Shown here: piece by piece, positions 1 to 5,210 of the stretch
How positions within the stretch are numbered: position 1 is the first letter of the stretch
Layout: each line of letters opens with the position of its first letter
NCBI GenBank assembly: GCA_024643595.1
Contig: JAHEMS010000293.1
Location: forward strand, 1 to 5,210
Length of the DNA: 5,210 bases
Source: Bacteroidota bacterium
Lineage (GTDB): Bacteria; Bacteroidota; Bacteroidia; Cytophagales; Cyclobacteriaceae
Direction of reading: 5' to 3'
Notes under the pieces: model-generated
Told to the model about the DNA's origin: nothing
The model's database searches: none
The model's input: the letters and a program-made list of their open reading frames with translations, nothing else
Position numbers and translations under genes: made by a program

Positions 1-1018
1 TGAGACCACGATTCAAAATTTCCTGGTTATCAAGGTCAATGTTTTCCTGGAGGGTAAGTCCATCCTGATCAGCGGTGCGATAAATCAATCCCTGGTAGAT
101 TCCTGCCCTGTTGGTGGATTCCCTCCTGTTGTATTCAGAGGTCAGGTTTATAAAACCTTGTTTCCCAATTTTAATACCATAATTTGCAGCAATATTTGCC
201 TGGAGTCCATCTCCCTCGTAATATTGTCCAACCTGGCTTTTAAGGTTTAGCTTTCCGGTATTCTCCTTCAGCACAATATTTATAACCCCGGCAATGGCAT
301 CAGAGCCATATTGTGCAGAAGCACCGTCACGTAATATTTCCACCCTGCTTATTGCTGATACCGGGATAGTATTTAGATCATTGATTACAGATCCCCTGCC
401 CACAACTCCAAGAGTATTAACAACAGCTGAAGGATGGTGACGTTTTCCATTAACAAGTATCAATGTCTGATCCGGGTTCATACCCCTTAATGCTGCAGGA
501 TCCATATGGTCAGTTGCATCAGAATAAGTCAGCCGTGTGGAATAGAAAGAGGGAGCAAGGGTATTGATCTGCTGGCTCAGGTCCGTTTGCCCAGTTTGAT
601 CCAATACAGTTGTTGGGAAACGATCAACCGGCACGGAAGACAAAAGACTTGATCGACTTCCGGAATGCGAACCCACAATAACAGCTCCATCAGTGAAAGC
701 AATTAAATCTTCATCAAGGGTAATGCTAATGACTCCGGGAATATTATATTCGGAAGCATTAAGAATCCTTGTTTTATATCCCATGTAGCTAATCACCAGG
801 TTTTCTTCTTGCGCAGGGGCAGGAATAGTAAAATTGCCGGATTTATCAGATATTGCTCCCAGGGTGCTATTTTCATAAAAGATGCTGGCTCCTGCCAGCG
901 GTTCGCCGCTAAGACGTTCCGACACGATTCCGCTAATCTGGCCTGGCTGTGCAAACATTTTTTCCTGAATGAAAATGCCAAATGAAATAAATACGAACAG
1001 ATAAATATATTTTTTCAA
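1..1018 (-). CDS. TonB-dependent outer-membrane receptor, N-terminal part (runs off left edge)
   Basis: This is the N-terminal 339 residues of a TonB-dependent receptor, an outer-membrane beta-barrel that takes up a ligand (siderophore, glycan, peptide or other) with energy from TonB-ExbBD. I read the frame directly and found no internal stop. The start is a TTG at 1018, because an in-frame TAA lies two codons upstream and the TTG opens a good signal peptide (MKKYIYLFVFISF..., likely cut after Ala23). The next Met, residue 21, would destroy it. Residues about 26-102 form a carboxypeptidase-regulatory-like beta-sandwich (SDKSGNFTI at 57-65). A probable TonB box lies near 112-117 (AVIVGS). The plug spans about 130-252, with LRGMNPDQTLILVNGKR at 177-193 and VEILRDGASAQYGSDAIAGV at 226-245. 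The barrel is outside the window. No SusD is visible and the plug is not the typical SusC form, so the substrate is unknown. It starts 58 bp after the dehydratase gene and could be co-transcribed with it. Confidence 0.93.
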   Translation of the reverse strand, partial: MKKYIYLFVFISFGIFIQEKMFAQPGQISGIVSERLSGEPLAGASIFYENSTLGAISDKSGNFTIPAPAQEENLVISYMGYKTRILNASEYNIPGVISITLDEDLIAFTDGAVIVGSHSGSRSSLLSSVPVDRFPTTVLDQTGQTDLSQQINTLAPSFYSTRLTYSDATDHMDPAALRGMNPDQTLILVNGKRHHPSAVVNTLGVVGRGSVINDLNTIPVSAISRVEILRDGASAQYGSDAIAGVINIVLKENTGKLNLKSQVGQYYEGDGLQANIAANYGIKIGKQGFINLTSEYNRRESTNRAGIYQGLIYRTADQDGLTLQENIDLDNQEILNRGL

Positions 1019-1076
1019 AACTTAAAGTGTTAATTTCTAATTATTTAAAAAATAAAACATGCTGTAAAAGCAAATA

Positions 1077-1400
1077 TCATAAATTATCAATCTTGGATGC
1101 CAGTATAAAATCGTTTTCAGAAAGCCCAAGAATTGCATGAGTCCAAAGTTCAATCATCACCTTGGAATAATAAACATGCATAACCGGATGGTGACCTTCT
1201 TCTTCAGCAAGAATAGCAATTTTATTTACAAACTTCATAGTTTGAATAAAATCTTTGAACAGGAATTCCTTTGAAATTTTCAATCCATCCTGAACCTGCC
1301 AGGGATTGACAAGTTGGGAGTTAAACTTTTCAATTTCAGTTGAATTCAACTTTTTAACACCGCCTTCACAGGGAACACATTTTTTATCTGAAAGTTTCAT
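1077..1400 (-). CDS. phhB: Pterin-4a-carbinolamine dehydratase (PCD/DCoH family)
   Basis: This enzyme dehydrates 4a-hydroxytetrahydrobiopterin (pterin-4a-carbinolamine) to quinonoid dihydropterin, recycling the pterin cofactor of aromatic amino acid hydroxylases in the cytoplasm. It is 107 residues long, a full-length family member. The diagnostic EEEGHHP is at residues 66-72 and ELWTHAILGLSENDF at 84-98. The spacing matches the catalytic set of rat DCoH: His70 and His71, then His88 seventeen residues after His71, then Asp97, with a Glu four residues before the first His. The N-terminal KKCVPCEGG (6-14) is also usual for bacterial members. I chose the ATG at 1400 because family proteins begin close to LSDKKCVPC; an upstream in-frame TTG at 1424 would add eight residues. 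There is no signal peptide. It follows the PorP/SprF gene by 51 bp and precedes the receptor by 58 bp. No phenylalanine hydroxylase gene is visible, so the physiological partner cannot be named here. Confidence 0.95.
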   Translation of the reverse strand: MKLSDKKCVPCEGGVKKLNSTEIEKFNSQLVNPWQVQDGLKISKEFLFKDFIQTMKFVNKIAILAEEEGHHPVMHVYYSKVMIELWTHAILGLSENDFILASKIDNL

Positions 1401-1451
1401 GGAACTTTTTACAATCCGAAACAAATTTTCACTAAAATAGTTCAGTATGTT

Positions 1452-2423
1452 TTAATATCGATTCAGCCAGCGATAACGACGGGCATTATCGCCAAATTTA
1501 AGGGCAACCATGAATTCATGGGAACCATAACTCCGCTTCATTATACTGCTGAGTGTATAATCGAAGGCATATCCAAAGAAAAGTTTATCCACTCTGACGC
1601 CGCCCATAAAGATGATAGCACCACCGGTACGATACGATATTCCAGCCCAATACTCTTCATTAAAAATAAATTTGGTATTGAAATCAGCCTGCCATACAAA
1701 ACTTCCAGTCGATTTCAAAAGAAAGGAGGGTTCAATGGAAAAATAATCATTAACTATTATGTCATATCCTCCCACCAGGTGAAAGTAGCGTTGCATTTTA
1801 TATTCTGCATAGCCTTTTTCTCCTAATTTAAGAGCAGATTGAAATAACTGGGACATTGATAGTCCTGCATATAATCTTGGATCGGAGTAGTAAACACCGA
1901 TATTTGCATCGGGTATGAAAATTGATTTTTTTGCATTTTGCCAGAATTCATCTTCATATTCAAACCTGATTTTGCTTTCGTCGACCGAAAACTGGTAGGC
2001 CACTCCGGAAATTCCAAATGACAGCTGACTTTTTCTCATCCTGATGTGGTAAGCGTAAGAAAGCTGCAGACCTGTGCGATCAATAGGTCCGTTTTTATCA
2101 TTAAAAACATAGGCTCCAAGACCGACTTTTCCACTTCTCGAACCCATAGTCTGGTGTTTACGGACTGAAGATCTCTTGGAAATGTAACTATTCTTTAAAA
2201 GCCGGGTTTGACCACTTAAGGCATGAGTTTTAGGAGCATCTTTGAGGCCAAGCCACTGTTCCCGCGCAGTAAGATTAATTGCAGTGTATCCTTCACTTCC
2301 TGCTACAGCAGGATTCAGAAGAAAACCGTTCATAGTATATTGACTATAAAGAGGAACCTGCTGTGCATTAGAGAAATGCACACTATTGAAAATTAAAAAT
2401 AAAATATAAAATAGCTTCCTCAT
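1452..2423 (-). CDS. PorP/SprF-family type IX secretion system outer-membrane protein
   Basis: A 323-residue PorP/SprF-family protein, predicted to be a small outer-membrane beta-barrel. In Flavobacterium johnsoniae, SprF is needed to secrete or attach the type B cargo SprB, and PorP paralogues are typically encoded beside their cargo. The signal peptide is MRKLFYILFLIFNSVHFSNA, cut before Gln21. The family signature near the mature N-terminus is present: PLYSQYTMNGFLLNPAVAG at 24-42. Repeated amphipathic strands with aromatic ends follow (for example GLGAYVFNDKNGPIDRTGLQLSYAYH, split here only as a description of its region in the first third). The C-terminus carries the usual FGYAFDYTLSSI...GSHEFMVALKFG pattern near 280-306. 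I chose the ATG at 2423 over the in-frame TTG at 2432, since it gives a cleaner basic signal-peptide start. It lies 142 bp after the type B cargo gene, which is its probable substrate (inference from position). A candidate promoter sits in that gap. Confidence 0.93.
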   Translation of the reverse strand: MRKLFYILFLIFNSVHFSNAQQVPLYSQYTMNGFLLNPAVAGSEGYTAINLTAREQWLGLKDAPKTHALSGQTRLLKNSYISKRSSVRKHQTMGSRSGKVGLGAYVFNDKNGPIDRTGLQLSYAYHIRMRKSQLSFGISGVAYQFSVDESKIRFEYEDEFWQNAKKSIFIPDANIGVYYSDPRLYAGLSMSQLFQSALKLGEKGYAEYKMQRYFHLVGGYDIIVNDYFSIEPSFLLKSTGSFVWQADFNTKFIFNEEYWAGISYRTGGAIIFMGGVRVDKLFFGYAFDYTLSSIMKRSYGSHEFMVALKFGDNARRYRWLNRY

Positions 2424-2511
2424 TGTTATCAACCTGGCTCACATGGATCCAATAAAAATCTGATTATTAACTTTTTATATAAGCTAATATTTTAATTTTC
2501 TTTAAAGTGCC

Positions 2512-2544
2512 GAAAGATAAATATAAGATGCTCAATCAACAAAA
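2512..2544 (-). promoter_or_regulatory. Candidate Bacteroidota-type promoter upstream of the PorP/SprF gene
   Basis: On the minus strand a TTTTG (2540-2544) is followed after 20 bases by TATCTTTC (2512-2519). The known Bacteroidota housekeeping pattern is a -33 TTTG and a -7 TAnnTTTG about 19-21 bases apart; here only the last -7 base differs. A start of transcription would fall near 2505, leaving about 80 bases of leader before the PorP/SprF ATG. The surroundings are very AT-rich, so a chance match is quite possible. If real, the PorP/SprF gene could be expressed separately from the cargo gene upstream of it. Confidence 0.35.
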
Positions 2545-2565
2545 TTAATTATTCACATTATTAGC

Positions 2566-3567
2566 TTATTTGATGAGTGTTACAGAACCAGAGACGGGCT
2601 CAAGTCCAGGTGAGTTTAAATTAATCACAAAATAATATGAATCCATTGGCATTTCTTTCCCAAAGGCATTTCCATCCCAGGGATTTGAATATCCACTTTC
2701 TGAACGGAAAACCAGAGATCCCCAGCGATCATAAATTTCAACCACGGCTTGCGGGAATGACTGAAGTTCCGGTATGTTCCAAACGTCGTTTTTACCATCT
2801 CCATTAGGAGTAAACGCAGTTGGCATTGCTTTAAAATAATCTACTGTTGAGCATGCATTAATATTTAATTCATCCGTATTTTTACACCCGAATTCATCTG
2901 TAACAGTAACGTTTATTTTCTGTACACCTTCAAAAACTGTAATTTCACGGGATATTTGACCGGTGGACCACAAATAGCTAATTCCATCGTTGCCGGCATC
3001 AAGAATAATGTTTTCAATTCCACACAAGGACGTATCTCGCCCAAGTTCCACCAGAGGTAAAGGATGAACTGTGAGTTGAAGTTCATCAGATTTTTCACAT
3101 CCATACTTGTCAGTTACAGTGAGATTTATTAATCCTGCATTTCTTCCTATAAAATTAGGATTTGTGGATCCATCCTGCCAGAGGTAAGAATAAAAAGTTC
3201 CTACTGGCAATATTTCAACAACTTCACCCACGCAAATCTCACTGTCATCGCCGAGTTCAAGATCCGGGGCAGAGACCAGCACTTTTCCACTCATGGGTGC
3301 AGCAGGACAGCCGAATTTTGAGAATTCCTGAACACGTAAATTGAATTCTCCAGGCAAAGCTCCCCAATCCACTTTTATTGAGTCTCCATAATTTACTGAA
3401 ACCAAACCACCCTGAACATCCCATACAAATGTAGATCCAGGATTACCCTGAACCCTATACATAACTCCTGTATCACCAGTACACACAATATTAATATACT
3501 GAGCTTTCATCCCGAGCGATATACCAAGGGAAAGAAGGAAAATCAATATGTACTTTGAATAATGCAT
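2566..3567 (-). CDS. Secreted PKD/Ig-like repeat protein with T9SS type B C-terminal sorting domain
   Basis: A complete 333-residue exported protein. The signal peptide MHYSKYILIFLLSLGISLGM ends with KA, cut before Gln23. The first mature module (about 24-98) is PKD-like, with FVWDVQGG at 47-54 and IKVDWG at 64-69. Two Ig-like modules follow at about 101-168 and 172-239. Each opens with an LGxD segment and a Cys (DSEICVG; DTSLCGI), carries a YLW core and closes with VTDxxGC, so the Cys pairs may form disulfides. Residues about 248-333 are the gliding-motility-associated type B sorting domain (CHU_C): MPTAFTPNGDGKNDVWNI, then VEIYDRWGSLVFRSESGY, NPWDGNAFG and a terminal SGSVTLIK. This domain directs the protein through the T9SS to the cell surface. 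The start ATG at 3567 gives the signal peptide directly. The downstream PorP/SprF gene is its likely dedicated partner. The exact surface function (adhesin, matrix or fibre part) is not shown by the sequence. Confidence 0.94.
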   Translation of the reverse strand: MHYSKYILIFLLSLGISLGMKAQYINIVCTGDTGVMYRVQGNPGSTFVWDVQGGLVSVNYGDSIKVDWGALPGEFNLRVQEFSKFGCPAAPMSGKVLVSAPDLELGDDSEICVGEVVEILPVGTFYSYLWQDGSTNPNFIGRNAGLINLTVTDKYGCEKSDELQLTVHPLPLVELGRDTSLCGIENIILDAGNDGISYLWSTGQISREITVFEGVQKINVTVTDEFGCKNTDELNINACSTVDYFKAMPTAFTPNGDGKNDVWNIPELQSFPQAVVEIYDRWGSLVFRSESGYSNPWDGNAFGKEMPMDSYYFVINLNSPGLEPVSGSVTLIK

Positions 3568-3621
3568 AATTTATATTCTTATTCAGTCGGGTATTCTTTA
3601 AAATTATATACAAACCGGGTC

Positions 3622-3653
3622 CAGGACAGCCGGAAATAATCCGGCTTGTCCTG
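3622..3653 (-). other. Strong GC-rich RNA hairpin between two surface-protein genes
   Basis: The arms at 3622-3634 and 3640-3653 pair over 13 bases with one bulged base and a five-base loop. On the minus strand the arms read CAGGACAAGCCGGA and TCCGGCTGTCCTG. It lies in the 168-bp gap, about 80 bases after the stop of the 265-residue protein and about 55 bases before the ATG of the next gene. The stem stands out in an otherwise AT-rich spacer. No U-run follows directly (GGACCCGGTTTG comes first), so it is not a textbook intrinsic terminator. It could be a weak terminator, an mRNA processing or stability element, or a copy of a dispersed palindrome. Confidence 0.6.
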
Positions 3654-3735
3654 AAGCGCCAATTAGTATTGAACCATAATTAATTAAATAACTCTTTCTG
3701 TAATATCATGTTAAATTTCAATTTAAATATATCAA

Positions 3736-4533
3736 TTACCTACGTGTAAGAGTATTATCACTTGATATTACACCAGTTTCAACAGTAGGATGAACAGTAA
3801 CAGTAAATGAGGCATCCAAAATAGTACCCAATCCTGTAAATGAATCATTCATTTCAGTAATTGTTACAATATAGGTCTGATCCACAGTTGTGCTGGTATT
3901 TACCAGGTTCGCTGGCAAAGCAATGGTCTGGGTTGCAGTTGTTGCACCCGTTACAACGGTTGCAGCAGCAGTGGTTCCATCAAGATCAGTAATGGTATAC
4001 TTATAATCAAAATTTGGTGCACCTGTAAACTGCACAGTTATAGGCCCTAAAGTTGCGTCACCGGAACATATTTCATAATCGGCATCGTTTATATTAATTG
4101 TTGCTGTACTCCAGAATGAAATATCCAAAGACTGTATTTTGCTGGGACAGGAAACAGTTGCATGAGCAACTTTCCTTTGGGTTGAAACATTTCCTGCAAC
4201 TGAGGTAATATTATTATTATCAGCAGGCCATTGAACCTGGATGGACTGCTGTCCAACGGTAAATGGAACAACATAAGGGCTTGCTACCGTACCCAGACCC
4301 GTTACTCCGACGGCTGGAGACGTAATTGTACCTCCAACAACCTCCCAGCTATATTCATCTGTTGCCGGTCCGGGAACCGTGTACGTACTTAAACCACCTT
4401 TACGCTCTTCAATAGCGGTCTGGGGAAGAATTGTTGATCCAATAAACTGTGCTGAAACCTTATTCCAGCTTAACAAAGCAATAAATGATATTACAATCAT
4501 TTTCGACATTACAGAAAGTTTACGTGTTTTCAT
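3736..4533 (-). CDS. Secreted threonine-rich PKD-like protein of unknown function with Arg-Arg tail
   Basis: A complete 265-residue protein that I do not recognise as a named family. The start ATG at 4533 opens a signal peptide: basic MKTRK, a hydrophobic core MIVISFIALL at 12-21, and NKVSA ending at residue 28, cut before Gln29; Met9 or Met12 are less likely starts. Residues about 38-103 look PKD-like, with YSWEVVGGTI at 61-70 and IQVQW at 98-102. A second beta-sandwich region (about 150-250) has DADYEICSGDATLGPITVQF and ends with ASFTVTVHP. There are only two cysteines (129 and 156). Threonine is about 16% of residues (43 of 265). No T9SS type A or type B sorting domain is visible. The protein stops abruptly with ETGVISSDNTLTRR, resembling the end of the gene before it. 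It sits 45 bp after that gene and 168 bp before the type B cargo gene, so a shared surface structure is likely by context only. Confidence 0.82.
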   Translation of the reverse strand: MKTRKLSVMSKMIVISFIALLSWNKVSAQFIGSTILPQTAIEERKGGLSTYTVPGPATDEYSWEVVGGTITSPAVGVTGLGTVASPYVVPFTVGQQSIQVQWPADNNNITSVAGNVSTQRKVAHATVSCPSKIQSLDISFWSTATININDADYEICSGDATLGPITVQFTGAPNFDYKYTITDLDGTTAAATVVTGATTATQTIALPANLVNTSTTVDQTYIVTITEMNDSFTGLGTILDASFTVTVHPTVETGVISSDNTLTRR

Positions 4534-4578
4534 GACTTGATTTTAAAATTATTTAGGAATTTATTTATTTATTAATTT

Positions 4579-5210
4579 TTATCTTCTTATTAACTCATTG
4601 GTTGAATTGATATCCAGTAAAACCGGAGTTTCAAATTTCGTTACATTATATAATGGTGTTGTTGTCTGACATCCGGATGCATCAATAATTTCAGTAACAG
4701 TAACAGTGCCAATCCCTATCCCTACCCAATTCACCAGAACTGTATTACTGTTTGCTGCTCCAGAAATCGAACCACCAGAAACATTCCAGTTATAACTATT
4801 GCCAATAATTGCTGGAGTATTATAACTGTCTAAACTAGGTTCACAAACCTCAACAGGTCCTGAGATAATTGGTGAAGGTACCGGGTTAACTGTTATTATT
4901 TGCGTGGTAGAGCTCGTACAACCACTACCGTCTGTGTAAGTATAAGTAATGGTGTGGGTGCCTGTTCCTGCAGTGGCTGGTGAGAAGTTGCCTGCAGATA
5001 CTCCTGTGCCTGAGTAGGTGCCACCTACTGGTGAGCCACCTGAAAGAACAAAGTCGGCTGCGTCTACGCATACATCCGACAAAGCGGTGAAGGTAACAAC
5101 CGGCAGAGCGTTAACCGTAATAGTTTGTGTGGTTGAGTTGGTGCAGCTGTTACCGTCGGTATAAGTATAAGTTATCGTATGGGTTCCAGTTCCTGCAGTG
5201 GCTGGACTAA
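4579..5210 (-). CDS. C-terminal end of a large tandem-repeat PKD/Ig-like surface protein (starts beyond right edge)
   Basis: The open frame continues without a stop to the right edge, so this is the last 209 residues of a longer protein. A TTG at 5082 lies inside a repeat and is not a start. The visible part begins in one copy of a 75-residue repeat (SPATAGTGTHTITYTYTDG...) and continues into a second copy. A PKD-like domain then follows (about 4636-4872), with VEVCEPSLDSYNTP, YNWNVSGGSISG and VLVNW, and closing with DASGC. The protein ends ETPVLLDINSTNELIRR. Such stacked modules are typical of Bacteroidota cell-surface adhesins and matrix proteins. No T9SS sorting domain is visible at this C-terminus, which is unusual for such a protein if the stop is real. 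It is the most upstream member of the cluster seen here, 45 bp before the 265-residue protein. Confidence 0.87.
   Translation of the reverse strand, partial: SPATAGTGTHTITYTYTDGNSCTNSTTQTITVNALPVVTFTALSDVCVDAADFVLSGGSPVGGTYSGTGVSAGNFSPATAGTGTHTITYTYTDGSGCTSSTTQIITVNPVPSPIISGPVEVCEPSLDSYNTPAIIGNSYNWNVSGGSISGAANSNTVLVNWVGIGIGTVTVTEIIDASGCQTTTPLYNVTKFETPVLLDINSTNELIRR
4876..5208 (-). repeat. In-frame 225-bp (75-residue) tandem repeat in the partial surface protein
   Basis: The segment encoded at 5101-5208 recurs 225 bp later at 4876-4983. The two 36-residue stretches share 30 residues, starting SPATAGTGTHTITYTYTDG and ending in TVN plus a short Pro-containing linker. Stretches of DNA are identical, for example GTTCCTGCAGTGGCTGG at 4964-4980 and 5189-5205. 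One full unit is visible (4984-5208) plus part of the next; more copies probably lie beyond the right edge. The unit resembles Ig-like repeats common in Bacteroidota surface proteins. Confidence 0.9.

Noticed and set aside
793..981. 62-residue open frame on the minus strand
   Set aside because: It lies in another frame inside the TonB receptor coding region, which has clear plug motifs throughout; it is a shadow.
1019..1076. Possible promoter before the TonB receptor (TTTG followed by TATTTTTT)
   Set aside because: The spacing between elements is about 16 bases, shorter than the known 19-21, and the spacer is too AT-rich to give weight to a partial match.
1518..1826. 102-residue open frame on the plus strand
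   Set aside because: It is antisense to the PorP/SprF gene, whose family motifs and signal peptide are convincing, and the frame shows no recognisable domain.
3162..3344. 60-residue open frame on the plus strand
   Set aside because: It is antisense to the Ig-like modules of the type B cargo protein and has no recognisable content.
3599..3606. TAATTTTA as a -7 promoter element before the type B cargo gene
   Set aside because: It is one base off TAnnTTTG, but no TTTG-like -33 element lies at the right distance.
3680..3709. Small ATG-started frame in the spacer between the 265- and 333-residue proteins
   Set aside because: It encodes only nine residues, with no ribosome-binding signal or conserved content visible.
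4579..5082. Reading the rightmost gene as a complete 167-residue protein starting at 5082
   Set aside because: The apparent start is a TTG (Leu) inside a 75-residue repeat, there is no signal peptide, and the frame stays open to the window edge with clear repeat homology.
1..5210. tRNA, rRNA, CRISPR array, insertion sequence or transposase
   Set aside because: No cloverleaf-like segment, spaced short repeats, transposase motif or terminal inverted repeats were seen; nearly all sequence is accounted for by six coding regions and short AT-rich spacers.

Overview
The window is a stretch of a Bacteroidota genome, probably from a marine, sediment or gut-type Bacteroidales/Marinilabiliales-like or related lineage; the exact order is inference. 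The phylum rests on a PorP/SprF-family protein, a type IX secretion system (T9SS) type B C-terminal sorting domain, PKD/Ig-like repeat surface proteins, a TonB-dependent receptor with an N-terminal carboxypeptidase-regulatory-like domain, AT-rich spacers and little Shine-Dalgarno signal. All six genes are on the minus strand, so transcription runs from the right edge to the left edge.

Right part (5210 to 2566): three secreted, beta-sandwich-rich surface proteins follow one another. The first is the C-terminal end of a protein that starts outside the window. It contains a 75-residue tandem repeat, then a PKD-like domain, and stops with a short tail ending in Arg-Arg. The second is a complete 265-residue threonine-rich protein with a signal peptide, a PKD-like domain and a similar Arg-Arg tail. 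The third is a complete 333-residue protein with a signal peptide, three PKD/Ig-like domains and a clear T9SS type B sorting domain. A strong GC-rich hairpin sits between the second and third genes.

Middle (2423 to 1452): a PorP/SprF-family outer-membrane protein, the usual partner of type B T9SS cargo. The four genes together look like a surface-fibre or adhesin cassette: repeat-bearing exported proteins plus the dedicated PorP/SprF protein that helps deliver or anchor the cargo.

Left part (1400 to 1): a pterin-4a-carbinolamine dehydratase with all catalytic residues, then the N-terminal 339 residues of a TonB-dependent receptor whose barrel lies beyond the left edge. Neither has an obvious functional link to the T9SS cassette; they look like ordinary neighbours.

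The least explained signal is the shared C-terminal tail (E-T-x-V ... S-x-N-x-L-x-R-R) on two adjacent surface proteins that lack any recognisable T9SS sorting domain.
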